Shown: piece by piece, positions 1-12,220 of the stretch
Layout: each line of letters opens with the position of its first letter
Numbering within the stretch: position 1 is the first letter of the stretch
Assembly: GCA_963932465.1 (NCBI GenBank)
Contig: OZ010791.1
Location: 155,417,915-155,481,914 of the forward strand
DNA length: 64,000 bases
Reading direction: 5' to 3'
DNA from: Maratus speciosus
Lineage: Eukaryota > Arthropoda > Arachnida > Araneae > Salticidae
Translations under genes and position numbers: made by a program
Notes under the pieces: model-generated
The model's input: the letters and a program-made list of their open reading frames with translations, nothing else
What the model was told of the DNA's origin: nothing
Database searches by the model: none

Positions 1-3000
1 GACAAAACTATGGTTCGCAAAGTTGTGAGATTTTGTGAAACACACAGTAAAGGAATGGGAATCTGTTTAAGAAAAATAAAAGTGTTCAAAATTTCGCCAC
101 TAGAGGGCGATTTTTAATAAATTACCCATTTAGCATTACGATAGTTTAGAAATTTTATTTACAGGGTGTCCATAATTAAAAGACCCTATTTTAAAGTTGT
201 CTACAGACAAAACTATGGTTCGCAAAGTTGTGAGATTTTGTGAAACACACAGTAAGGGAATGTGAATCTGTTTAAGAAAAATAAAAGTGCTCAAAATTTC
301 GCCACTAGAGGGCGATTTTTAATAAATTACCCATTTCGCATTACGATAATTTAGAAATTTTATTTACAGGGTGTCCATAATTAAAAGAACCTATTTTAAA
401 GTTGTCTACAGACAAAACTATGGTTCGCAAAGTTGTGAGATTTTGTGAAACACACAGTAAGGGAATGTGAATCTGTTTAAGAAAAATAAAAGTGTTCAAA
501 ATTTCGCCACTAGAGGGCGATTTTTAATAAATTACCCATTTCGCATTACGATAATTTAGAAATTTTATTTACAGGGTGTCCATAATTAAAAGACCCTATT
601 TTAAAGTTGTCTACAGACAAAACTATGGTTCGCAAAGTTGTGAGATTTTGTGAAACACACAGTAAGGGAATGTGAATCTGTTTAAGAAAAATAAAAGTGT
701 TCAAAATTTCGCCACTAGAGGGCGATTTTTAATAAATTACCCATTTCGCATTACGATAATTTAGAAATTTTATTTACAGGGTGTCCATAATTAAAAGACC
801 CTATTTTAAAGTTGTCTACTGACAAAATTATGGTTCGCAAAGTTGTGAGATTTTGTGAAACACACAGTAAAGGAATGGGAATCTGTTTAAGAAAAATAAA
901 AGTGTTCAAAATTTCGCCACTAGAGGGCGATTTTTAATAAATTACCCATTTAGCATTACGATAGTTTAGAAATTTTATTTACAGGGTGTCCATAATTAAA
1001 AGACCCTATTTTAAAGTTGTCTACAGACAAAACTATGGTTCGCAAAGTTGTGAGATTTTGTGAAACACACAGTAAGGGAATGTGAATCTGTTTAAGAAAA
1101 ATAAAAGTGTTCAAAATTTCGCCACTAGAGGGCGATTTTTAATAAATTACCCATTTAGCATTACGATAGTTTAGAAATTTTATTTACAGGGTGTCCATAA
1201 TTAAAAGACCCTATTTTAAAGTTGTCTACTGACAAAATTATGGTTCGCAAAGTTGTGAGATTTTGTGAAACACACAGTAAGGGAATGTGAATCTGTTTAA
1301 GAAAAATAAAAGTGTTCAAAATTTCGCCACTAGAGGGCGATTTTTAATAAATTACCCATTTAGCATTACGATAGTTTAGAAATTTTATTTACAGGGTGTC
1401 CATAATTAAAAGACCCTATTTTAAAGTTGTCTACTGACAAAACTATGGTTCGCAAAGTTGTGATATTTTGTGAAACACACAGTAAGGGAATGGGAATCTG
1501 TTTAAGAAAAATAAAAGTGTTCAAAATTTCGCCACTAGAGGGCGATTTTTAATAAATTACCCATTTAGCATTACGATAGTTTAGAAATTTTATTTACAGG
1601 GTGTCCATAATTAAAAGACCCTATTTTAAAGTTGTCTACAGACAAAACTATGGTTCGCAAAGTTGTGAGATTTTGTGAAACACACAGTAAGGGAATGTGA
1701 ATCTGTTTAAGAAAAATAAAAGTGTTCAAAATTTCGCCCCTAGAGGGCGATTTTTAATAAATTACCCATTTAGCATTACGATAATTTAGAAATTTTATTT
1801 ACAGGGTGTCCATAATTAAAAGACCCTATTTTAAAGTTGTCTACAGACAAAACTATGGTTCGCAAAGTTGTGAGATTTTGTGAAACACACAGTAAGGGAA
1901 TGTGAATCTGTTTAAGAAAAATAAAAGTGTTCAAAATTTCGCCACTAGAGGGCTATTTTTAATAAATTACCCATTTCGCATTACGATAATTTAGAAATTT
2001 TATTTACAGGGTGTCCATAATTAAAAGACCCTATTTTAAAGTTGTCTACTGACAAAATTATGGTTCGCAAAGTTGTGAGATTTTGTGAAACACACAGTAA
2101 GGGAATGGGAATCTGTTTAAGAAAAATAAAAGTGTTCAAAATTTCGCCACTAGAGGGCGATTTTTAATAAATTACCCATTTAGCATTACGATAGTTTAGA
2201 AATTTTATTTACAGGGTGTCCATAATTAAAAGACCCTATTTTAAAGTTGTCTACAGACAAAACTATCGTTCGCAAAGTTGTGAGATTTTGTGAAACACAC
2301 AGTAAGGGAATGTGAATCTGTTTAAGAAAAATAAAAGTGTTCAAAATTTCGCCACTAGAGGGCGATTTTTAATAAATTACCCATTTAGCATTACGATAAT
2401 TTAGAAATTTTATTTACAGGATGTCCATAATTAAAAGACCCTATTTTAAAGTTGTCTACAGACAAAACTATGGTTCGCAAAGTTGTGAGATTTTGTGAAA
2501 CACACAGTAAGGGAATGTGAATCTGTTTAAGAAAAATAAAAGTGTTCAAAATTTCGCCACTAGAGGGCTATTTTTAATAAATTACCCATTTCGCATTACG
2601 ATAATTTAGAAATTTTATTTACAGGGTGTCCATAATTAAAAGACCCTATTTTAAAGTTGTCTACTGACAAAATTATGGTTCGCAAAGTTGTGAGATTTCG
2701 TGAAACACACAGTAAAGGAATGGGAATCTGTTTAAGAAAAATAAAAGTGTTCAAAATTTCGCCACTAGAGGGCGATTTTTAATAAATTACCCATTTAGCA
2801 TTACGATAGTTTAGAAATTTTATTTACAGGGTGTCCATAATTAAAAGACCCTATTTTAAAGTTGTCTACAGACAAAACTATGGTTCGTAAAGTTGTGAGA
2901 TTTTGTGAAACACACAGTAAGGGAATGTGAATCTGTTTAAGAAAAATAAAAGTGTTCAAAATTTCGCCACTAGAGGGCGACTTTTAATAAATTACCCATT

Positions 3001-5504
3001 TCGCATTACGATAATTTAGAAATTTTATTTACAGGGTGTCCATAATTAAAAGACCCTATTTTAAAGTTGTCTACTGACAAAACTATGGTTCGCAAAGTTG
3101 TGAGATTTTGTGAAACACACAGTAAAGGAATGGGAATCTGTTTAAGAAAAATAAAAGTGTTCAAAATTTCGCCACTAGAGGGCGATTTTTAATAAATTAC
3201 CCATTTAGCATTACGATAGTTTAGAAATTTTATTTACAGGGTGTCCATAATTAAAAGACCCTATTTTAAAGTTGTCTACAGACAAAACTATGGTTCGCAA
3301 AGTTGTGAGATTTTGTGAAACACACAGTAAGGGAATGTGAATCTGTTTAAGAAAAATAAAAGTGTTCAAAATTTCGCCACTAGAGGGCGATTTTTAATAA
3401 ATTACCCATTTCGCATTACGATAATTTAGAAATTTTATTTACAGGGTGTCCATAATTAAAAGACCCTATTTTAAAGTTGTCTACAGACAAAACTATGGTT
3501 CGCAAAGTTGTGAGATTTTGTGAAACACACAGTAAGGGAATGTGAATCTGTTTAAGAAAAATAAAAGTGTTCAAAATTTCGCCACTAGAGGGCGATTTTT
3601 AATAAATTACCCATTTCGCATTACGATAATTTAGAAATTTTATTTACAGGGTGTCCATAATTAAAAGACCCTATTTTAAAGTTGTCTACAGACAAAACTA
3701 TGGTTCGCAAAGTTGTGAGATTTTGTGAAACACACAGTAAGGGAATGTGAATCTGTTTAAGAAAAATAAAAGTGTTCAAAATTTCGCCACTAGAGGGCGA
3801 TTTTTAATAAATTACGCATTTCGCATTACGATAATTTAGAAATTTTATTTACAGGGTGTCCATAATTAAAAGACCCTATTTTAAAGTTGTCTACTGACAA
3901 AATTATGGTTCGCAAAGTTGTGAGATTTTGTGAAACACACAGTAAAGGAATGGGAATCTGTTTAAGAAAAATAAAAGTGTTCAAAATTTCGCCACTAGAG
4001 GGCGATTTTTAATAAATTACCCATTTAGCATTACGATAGTTTAGAAATTTTATTTACAGGGTGTCCATAATTAAAAGACCCTATTTTAAAGTTGTCTACT
4101 GACAAAATTATGGTTCGCAAAGTTGTGAGATTTTGTGAAACACACAGTAAGGGAATGTGAATCTGTTTAAGAAAAATAAAAGTGTTCAAAATTTCGCCAC
4201 TAGAGGGCGATTTTTAATAAATTACCCATTTAGCATTACGATAGTTTAGAAATTTTATTTACAGGGTGTCCATAATTAAAAGACCCTATTTTAAAGTTGT
4301 CTACTGACAAAACTATGGTTCGCAAAGTTGTGAGATTTTGTGAAACACACAGTAAGGGAATGGGAATCTGTTTAAGAAAAATAAAAGTGTTCAAAATTTC
4401 GCCACTAGAGGGCGATTTTTAATAAATTACCCATTTAGCATTACGATAGTTTAGAAATTTTATTTACAGGGTGTCCATAATTAAAAGACCCTATTTTAAA
4501 GTTGTCTACTGACAAAACTATGGTTCGGAAAGTTGTGAGATTTTGTGAAACACACAGTAAGGGAATGTGAATCTGTTTAAGAAAAATAAAAGTGTTCAAA
4601 ATTTCGCCACTAGAGGGCGATTTTTAATAAATTACCCATTTCGCATTACGATAATTTAGAAATTTTATTTACAGGGTGTCCATAATTAAAAGACCCTATT
4701 TTAAAGTTGTCTACAGACAAAACTATGGTTCGCAAAGTTGTGAGATTTTGTGAAACACACAGTAAGGGAATGGGAATCTGTTTAAGAAAAATAAAAGTGT
4801 TCAAAATTTCGCCACTAGAGGGCGATTTTTAATAAATTACCCATTTAGCATTACGATAGTTTAGAAATTTTATTTACAGGGTGTCCATAATTAAAAGACC
4901 CTATTTTAAAGTTGTCTACTGACAAAACTATGGTTCGGAAAGTTGTGAGATTTTGTGAAACACACAGTAAGGGAATGTGAATCTGTTTAAGAAAAATAAA
5001 AGTGTTCAAAATTTCGCCACTAGAGGGCGATTTTTAATAAATTACCCATTTCGCATTACGATAATTTAGAAATTTTATTTACAGGGTGTCCATAATTAAA
5101 AGACCCTATTTTAAAGTTGTCTACAGACAAAACTATGGTTCGCAAAGTTGTGAGATTTTGTGAAACACACAGTAAGGGAATGTGAATCTGTTTAAGAAAA
5201 ATAAAAGTGTTCAAAATTTCGCCACTAGAGGGCGATTTTTAATAAATTACCCATTTCGCATTACGATAATTTAGAAATTTTATTTACAGGGTGTCCATAA
5301 TTAAAAGACCCTATTTTAAAGTTGTCTACAGACAAAACTACGGTTCGCAAAGTTGTGAGATTTTGTGAAACACACAGTAAGGGAATGTGAATCTGTTTAA
5401 GAAAAATAAAAGTGTTCAAAATTTCGCCACTAGAGGCGATTTTTAATAAATTACCCATTTAGCATTACGATAGTTTAGAAATTTTATTTACAGGGTGTCC
5501 ATAA
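1..5504. repeat. Satellite array, 205-bp unit, 26 full copies plus a partial
   Basis: The motif gacaaaactatggttcgcaa recurs exactly every 205 bp from position 1 to 5331 without a length change in 26 units; the last unit has a 1-bp deletion. The array runs off the left edge. Units fall into two classes by linked differences: aaacta, gggaatgtga, tttcgc, ataatt against aaatta, aggaatggga, tttagc, atagtt. Each unit includes acagggtgtccataattaaa, which looks like a mariner-type transposon end. No coding potential. Confidence 0.97.
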
Positions 5505-5830
5505 CCCGTAAGGCATGGTGACGTCACGGCGACGTCGTTGTGAAGTCACACTGTGATTTTGTGACCGTCGATGTGACGTCACGTGACGTGGATGTGACGT
5601 CACAGTGACTAGAATGCGAGGTCGTTATGGCCGTTTTAGAGGTCGTTTGTGACGTCACATTGTGACCACTCTGTGAAGTCACGGTGTGACTAATTTGTGA
5701 AAAGTGTGTCATTTGTGACTATTTTGGCATTAACTTTGTGACGAACCTGTGACGAAAGTGACAATGTTTTGAAGTTACACTGTGACCAATTTGTGAAATA
5801 TGTGTCATTTGTGACGAACTTGTCATAAAC
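5505..5830. repeat. Left terminal repeat rich in TGACGTCA (CRE-like) sites
   Basis: Perfect TGACGTCA palindromes at 5519-5526, 5574-5581, 5595-5602 and 5650-5657, within many GTGAC/GTCAC words. It pairs, imperfectly, with 11930-12220. TGACGTCA is the known consensus for CREB/ATF bZIP proteins; any binding here is inference. Confidence 0.7.
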
Positions 5831-5842
5831 TCTGTGATGATT

Positions 5843-6618
5843 TCAAATGAAAATCAAATTTCAAATTAAATCTTAAAAGGCGCAAAGGCGAACTAGTGAA
5901 AAAGATTCCATGCTGGAACTCGAACCCGTGCCATCAGTATAGCGCACTTACATTCTACCGACTAAACCACATGGAACGATACCCAGCCTGGAAAATTTCT
6001 CACTATTACATGTTGGCAAGGCTACAAACGCAGCACAAGATGCAATATTTATCGTCAGCCACCGACATGGCGCAAACACGAAACTTAATTAAATCCAGCA
6101 TCGATTGAAACTATATTAATACTTGGAAATTTTTTTCAGAGAGAACCATTCGCCTTGAATACAATATTTCAAATGAAAATCAAATTTCAAATTAATAGTG
6201 TAAAAGGCAATTTTAATTTGAAATTTGATTTTCATTTGAAATACTGTATGCAAGGCGAATGGTTCTCTCTGAAAAAAATTTCCAAGTATTAATATAGTTT
6301 CAATCGATGCTGGATTTAATTAAGTTTCGTGTTTGCGCCATGTCGGTGGCTGACGATAAATATTCCATCTTGTGCTTCGTTTGTAGCCTTGCCAACATGT
6401 AATAGGTAGAAAATTTCCAGGCTGGGTATCGTTCCATGTGGTTTAGTCGGTAGAATGTGAGTGCGCTATACTGATGACCCGGGATCGAGTCCCGGCGTGG
6501 ATATTTTTCACCATGTTGGCCTTTGCGCCTTTTAAGCAATTTATTTGAAATTTGAATTTCATTTGAAATATTGTATGCAAGGCGAATGTTTCTCTGGAAA
6601 AATGTCCAAGTATTAATA
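5843..6618. mobile_element. Inverted dimer of a tRNA-like SINE unit, with 11-bp target duplication
   Basis: Two arms of a tRNA-like unit face away from a centre near 6205. The left arm is in minus orientation (tRNA-like part about 5905-5990), the right in plus orientation (about 6410-6500). The right copy has a perfect T-arm-like stem-loop at 6479-6495 (ccggg/cccgg, 7-nt loop) and a box-A-like tagtcggtagaatg. Direct repeats ctgtgatgatt flank the whole structure (5832-5842 and 6619-6629), so the dimer moved in as one unit. Short ORFs crossing it are chance. Confidence 0.7.
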
Positions 6619-6629
6619 CTGTGATGATT

Positions 6630-7216
6630 CTTGTCATAAAAACTACGATAATTTTAAAGTAAAGTTTTGTTTGAAATATAAAATTTTATCTTTTTACCGT
6701 ACTTTTTAGCAAGATATCACTATTTTGGAGTCCTATTCTTCTAAAATATTTTTAATTTTCCATTTAAAAAACAATGCTTATTAACTGACATCTTTTTTTA
6801 TTAAGTTCTAAGCTTGATCTTGAATTCAAGATTAATATTAAGAATGTGTAAGCTTTTTTTAATGTGTTATGATTTGTCATTGCTTTATTAAATACGAACA
6901 TGGAGTCTAACGGAAAATAATACAACTGTTACTTATAGAACTACATGATAAGCCCTATTTATTTAAATTTTTTATTCCCATATATATTGTATTTTGTGAA
7001 TATGAGCTAATTAGATTTGGTATGTTTTATATGAAAAGACTGATCTGGGAAATAGAAACAACAAGTAAGATATATCATGCGTTAGGCATAGATTATAAAA
7101 CACTTTCCAACTCTTTCTAAATGTTTTAACAAGACATCTGGGGAAATAACGTAAATAAGATAACTAAGTAAACATGTAAACGCGTAAAACATTTGAAAAA
7201 CTGATTTACGCTGTTA
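6630..7216. other. AT-rich interior of the 6.7-kb element, nothing recognised
   Basis: No ORF of note, tRNA or repeat recognised. Part of the host element between the tRNA-like insertion and the hAT-type insertion. Confidence 0.5.
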
Positions 7217-7224
7217 CCATCCAC

Positions 7225-8456
7225 TAAGGTGTAAAAAAATCATAATTTAAAAAAAAAATCGGATTTTTTTATTTAAATCAGATTTTTTTGATTTAAATCA
7301 GATTTTTATGATTTTTTTCCCAGCTTTCAAATACTGAATAGCTATCATGAGTTTTAGGTTTCCAAAACAATTACACGACTAATTGCTAACATAATCTATG
7401 TTTTTACACTTTAATTAATAAAATTATAATTGTTAGTTAGTAATTACAGAAATAAAAGCTGCAAATTAGTAGTTTCATTAGGTAGTATTATACAATAATG
7501 TTATATACATTAATATTGTAATAATTATGTAAAACTTTATAAATACTAGTGATACTTAACATTTATGAAAATTATTAACTGCATTTTATATTAAATAGCT
7601 AACATTACTTCAAATTAATTATTAAACAATCAACTCTCTAATTAGGAACATATTATACATTTTTAAGCCTTAATTATTAAAATGATAATAATTCATTTTA
7701 GAAAGAAAAAGGGACAGGATGCTAGTTCGAAAAACAGGCACTATTTCATGAGGAAATATATTAGTAATGTGTTTAGTAATGATGTAAGGAAAAAAAAAAG
7801 AATATTTTTTAGCATTATAAGTAAAGTGTCCTTAATTTTTAATAATTTTATGAATAACAAATTGAAAAATACAGTTAAATAACATATTTTAATAATGTCC
7901 TGTTTTTTCTAAAGAAATAAAGTTCCATATTTTTGCAAGATTTTTTCCACATGAATTTAGGATACTGTTGAATGGGGAAGTTTTTTACAAGAAATCTCTG
8001 GCTACAACTACAGGTAAATTTCAACTTTTTTTTTTCTTTTTGTAAGGCAGGGTGCATTTTGCCAATTTCAAAAGGGGCATGGTGTGGCACCATTAAAAAA
8101 AATGGCCTAGAAGAAGCAGTATAAGTAATTACAGAATTAATAAAAACTGCAAATAAGTAATTTCATTAGTTAGTAGCACAAATAACAAAACTAACAAATA
8201 TTATTTGCAGCTCATTTTGCATTTGTATTTAGGAAAATTTCTGTAAACCACCAAAATCTATACTTACACACATGTACGTGTATGCTAACCAAAAAAAAAA
8301 AAAAAAAAAGAAGAAAATGAGTTAAACCCATTCATATAGAATAAATATAAGTTAGCCACTAATATCTGAAATCCTCAAAATATTTAACTAACAGCATTAT
8401 TACCTCTATTAGCTTTCAATGGTTCAATTTTTTATTTTTTAATATATATGAGTTAC

Positions 8457-8498
<42 letters not shown>

Positions 8499-9095
8499 CA
8501 TTTATTAAACCTATACCAAAGAAGCTCTTGCTGTGCTTAGCATTTTTATACCAATTATTTCTTTTTCTCTTATGCATTCATTTACAATTTAGCTGCTGAG
8601 CAGATGTCATTCTTTCATTCTTCTTTAACTTGAGATTGCTATTAATTACTATTTATTCTTTTACTTGTAGAAATATAATTATACTTGCTATGTGTATTTT
8701 ATATAAAATAATGCATAAATTGATTGCCTAAAGGGAATTATGACATTGCAAATTATGTTAGATTTAAATATCATTTTTAAATGAAACTGTTTTAATTTGG
8801 ATAAAAACTTAAAAACAATGCTTTTTACAAACTCAACTGTTTTTAATTTTTTTACAATACTAATGAATTAAGCTTAGAAACAATTATTTAAAGCTCTTTT
8901 TTTGTTTATTCATAAGTCAAAATACCTGTAGAAACTTTCAAATTATGTTCATGTTAAATTTTAATACTTTTTTTGACATTTTAAACATTTAGAAAATTTT
9001 TGATTTTAATCAATGATTTTTTTAAAAAATCGGTTGATTAAAATCATGATTTAATCGCTGATTTAAATCAACCGATTAAAATCGTTGACACCCTA
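7225..9095. mobile_element. hAT-type non-autonomous element, 1.87 kb, 8-bp TSD
   Basis: Flanked by an exact 8-bp duplication ccatccac (7217-7224 and 9096-9103). The ends are short inverted repeats taaggtgt and, reversed on the right, tagggtgtcaacg; inside them lie runs of gatttaaatcag and gattttaatc. An 8-bp TSD with TA(A/G)GG termini is the hAT signature. The interior is AT-rich, with no transposase or BED-finger ORF visible, so it is non-autonomous or eroded. Simple repeats inside: A-run at 8290-8307 and (aat)n at 8460-8497. Confidence 0.8.
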
Positions 9096-9104
9096 CCATC
9101 CACA

Positions 9105-10110
9105 GCCAAATATGTTTTCTAATTCTTTTAAACAGTCCTGTATTTGATCTGTAGATTGACATATATATACTATATAATGGAAAAATTTAGTTTATCAAGG
9201 AAACGCATAACAGGTTGAAATTCTCTTTCAGCAATTTATACTAATATATGGAAACATACTTAAATAATTTCGTACAACCCTGTAGTTTACCTAGAACCTT
9301 TATTACACGCCACTATTTAGTTAAAATTTAGTTCAAGCTAAAACACTCTTAAAACTGCTGAAATCACATTTCCAGAAATTATAATTCATAGACGGCAACG
9401 TATCCAATTCTTTGCGTGACCCTGTATATCATTTTATCTATCTACTACAAACATTTCTTAGTAAATTAAATACAGTGCAGCGTTAAAATGCATAACTTAT
9501 TTAAAAACCACCTTTAAGCAATACCCAGTAACCCTTATGAATACTTTTGTATAGTCCTGTATATGAATTATAGCATATATATATACACCATATACTATGC
9601 ATAAATGTAGTGAATCATAAAAGTGCATATCATAATTAAAAATGTATTTCCAGCAATCATCGCTAATGAACAGTACTTCGGATACAATATAGTATCTGAA
9701 ATATTTTGTGTGTCCCTGTAAATGCTATATACACTTCGTATTATACATGAAATAATTCATAGTATGTAAACCTCAACGACGTATATCAATTTCATTACAT
9801 ATCAAATAGATTAACATAAATAAAGTACGCCGCAAACAATTCCCTGCACCTTTATATCGTTCTGTAACGGAATTATTTTGTGTGGCCCTGTAAATGAATA
9901 ATAACTATTCTTTGCGCCATATATTCTACAGAATGCATATTTTAGTGCACTTCATAAATGCATATCAATTTTCTTACGTTTGAAATCATGTAACATCATT
10001 AAAAACCATTTTAAACGATTTTTTCCCATAGGCCGTAATGTAACGGAAAAATTTTGACTGTCCCTTTAAATGAACTAAACATGCTAGAAACTTTATTCGA
10101 AATAGGGATC
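9105..10110. repeat. Degenerate tandem repeat, about 140-176 bp unit
   Basis: The phrase cctgta(a/t)atga with surrounding text recurs near 9134, 9277, 9421, 9558, 9714, 9887 and 10063, with similar order of other words (gcatat, tttacg, taacggaa) between. Spacing grows from about 140 to 176 bp. A gcggacagacggccagacaa segment follows at 10180. Old, diverged minisatellite or eroded array. Confidence 0.5.
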
Positions 10111-11929
10111 TTGCTATGGTAAAGGTCACTAACATCCAAAAATTTCAGAACGATCCGAGTATATTTACAAGAGTTAGAGCGCGGACAGACGGCCAGACAA
10201 ACCGAAGTCATAAACACTTTTCAACTTTATCGGGCATGAAAAACACTTTATTTCAATTCTTAAATATTATATTTTATTTTTTAATGCCAATAAAATAAAT
10301 GTATCGAAAATGTAGAAAATGAGTTTACAATCAAAGAAAATTTAATAACTGACTCTGAATGTCTACAATTAAATGTTTGATTAAAATCACAAACAGTAAA
10401 AAAAAAAACGCTTAAATACAATTTAAAAAATATATATAGCAATTTGAAAAACACTAAATAATTAGTATTTATAATTGTACTATTAAACAACAACAAACTA
10501 TAATAGATGAATTAAATGCATTTAACAATTTCTCAAAAATCTTTCCATCGCCATATTGCTTTTGAAAGGAATACCAGATCAGTCTCATTGCATATGACAT
10601 ACAACTATTTAACTCATGTAATAATCTGTCAAAAAGGAACAAAAAATTTAAATTAAATAAGACATACCTTTTAAGTTCCATAAATATTTTAATAATATCC
10701 CTATTTTCTCCTAAATTGTCAGGCATATTTCTGTTAGCTTAAAAAAACTAACTCTCCGTGTCAGAAGTTCTCTGATCCTTATTTTATTCTGCGGTTTTCA
10801 TCGAGCGCAGACGATATTTGACCAAGCAGGTGCTCCTACTGTATTATTATTATTATTATTTTTTTTTTTTTTTTTTTTGTACACAACAGAGTTTAAATGC
10901 GCAGTAATTTTACCTTTATGAGAGTATCTGTAATGAAAATTTTCTATTTGAATGAAACACCTGCCTTTTTCTTTCTTTTTTTTAAAGTACAGTTTGTTTT
11001 ACACCTAATAAATAAATACGTATCTTCTTAATAAATTAAAAGAGAGTATACAGGATAAAAAAAAATTCTTTGTCAATCTGTCATTTTTTTCATATTCATT
11101 TTCTGTAGAATAAAACAATTTTAAAATAACTTTTTTTAAAGTCATATCTCTAAAACACGAATTTGAAATACGAATAATTATATCATGGGTTTTGTATAAA
11201 ATTTGTATACATATTTTTTCGGAAAATACTAATTTTATTTAAAAAGTCTGAAAGAAGTAGAATTTAAAAAAAAAAATAGTTATTTAAAATAGTTAAACAC
11301 TAACAGGAAAAAATATGACTTGAATGCAAATTCTAAAGTAAGAAATGCATATATGACTAAACTCTGAGTATTCTTTCTACGTGCTCATTAAAAGCTACAG
11401 ACTTAACTGTAATAGAAAATTTTAGTTTGAAACCACAGAAAGGTTTAGAATACCATTGGTCGACAAAAAATAAAATAAAATAAAATAAAATCAAATCAAA
11501 TAAAAAAATAAATAAAACAACTTCCTCCTTGAAAACTAAATATGTAAAGTGTACAAATGTAATATTCCTAATTCTAAATATGTTATTAAAATTGCTCCAA
11601 TACGTACCATTTTCCCGAGAAACATTTTTATAATAATAACAATCAGTGAAGGATTAAATTGCAATGGTAGATAAAATTGAAATCATAAAAAAGTATACTT
11701 TCACTGTCTTAAATAAGAAATTGATAAAATATAGCATGAAAATCTAGTTTGTTGATACTTCTACCGTGCATTTTTTTTCTGCCCCCCCCCCCCCCCCTCT
11801 CTCTTTTCGTGTCCGAATTTACTATTTCCTATCCACTAATATATTTTCATTCCTTATGTCGCTGTAACTCGGGCATGTAATATTTCTGTTCATTTTCAAA
11901 GATTTTTTATGTTCATATTTTTGTCACAC
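10111..11929. other. AT-rich stretch with simple repeats, no gene
   Basis: Contains (att)n with a T-run at 10841-10879, (aaaat)n at 11471-11500 and a C-run at 11784-11797. Short ORFs here have no recognisable domain and biased composition. Nothing else identified. Confidence 0.5.
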
Positions 11930-12220
11930 TGTGACTTACAATATGGTGATTTTTTTCGTCACAAATGTGACGTGACGTACGTTACATGCAGTGTCATAAC
12001 AGTGACGTCACAATTTTTTTTAATTGCCAGAAAATATAATTTTACATAAATAACATGTTTTGAATATTTTTGTATTTTTTCAAAGTTTTCTAAGAAGTTC
12101 ACATCTCAGTCACAATGTGACATCACTGAGTGGTGGCATTTTGGTCACAGATGTGACGTGACCACAGTGACTCACAGTGACGTCACAACGACGTCACCGT
12201 GACCATGCATGCTATGAGGG
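11930..12220. repeat. Right terminal repeat of the 6.7-kb element
   Basis: GTGAC/GTCAC-rich, with TGACGTCA at 12003-12010 and 12178-12185. The outermost 50 bp reads, in reverse complement, like the left end (ggtgacgtcgttgtga shared apart from single changes). Confidence 0.65.

Larger units (their letters stand above)
5505..12220. mobile_element. 6.7-kb inverted-repeat element inserted in the satellite
   Basis: The satellite unit stops at 5504 and resumes in the same phase at 12221, with AA duplicated (5503-5504 and 12221-12222). The ends are inverted repeats beginning CCCgtaaggcatgg and (right end, reverse) CCCtcatagcatgc, followed on both sides by roughly 300 bp rich in GTGAC and TGACGTCA. 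No transposase ORF is visible inside; the interior is AT-rich and carries nested insertions. I cannot assign a superfamily: CCC/GGG ends with a 2-bp target duplication would not contradict a CACTA-like element, but nothing else supports that. Insertion is well supported; identity is not. Confidence 0.75.

Noticed and set aside
1..5504. Regular 205-bp repeats could suggest a CRISPR-like array
   Set aside because: The whole unit is repeated with no unique spacers, the unit is far too long, and the context is eukaryotic transposons. It is a satellite.
5896..6539. Similar ORFs on both strands (5896-6108 plus, 6300-6539 minus)
   Set aside because: They are mirror readings of the inverted tRNA-like dimer and overlap its tRNA-like parts; no protein constraint is evident.
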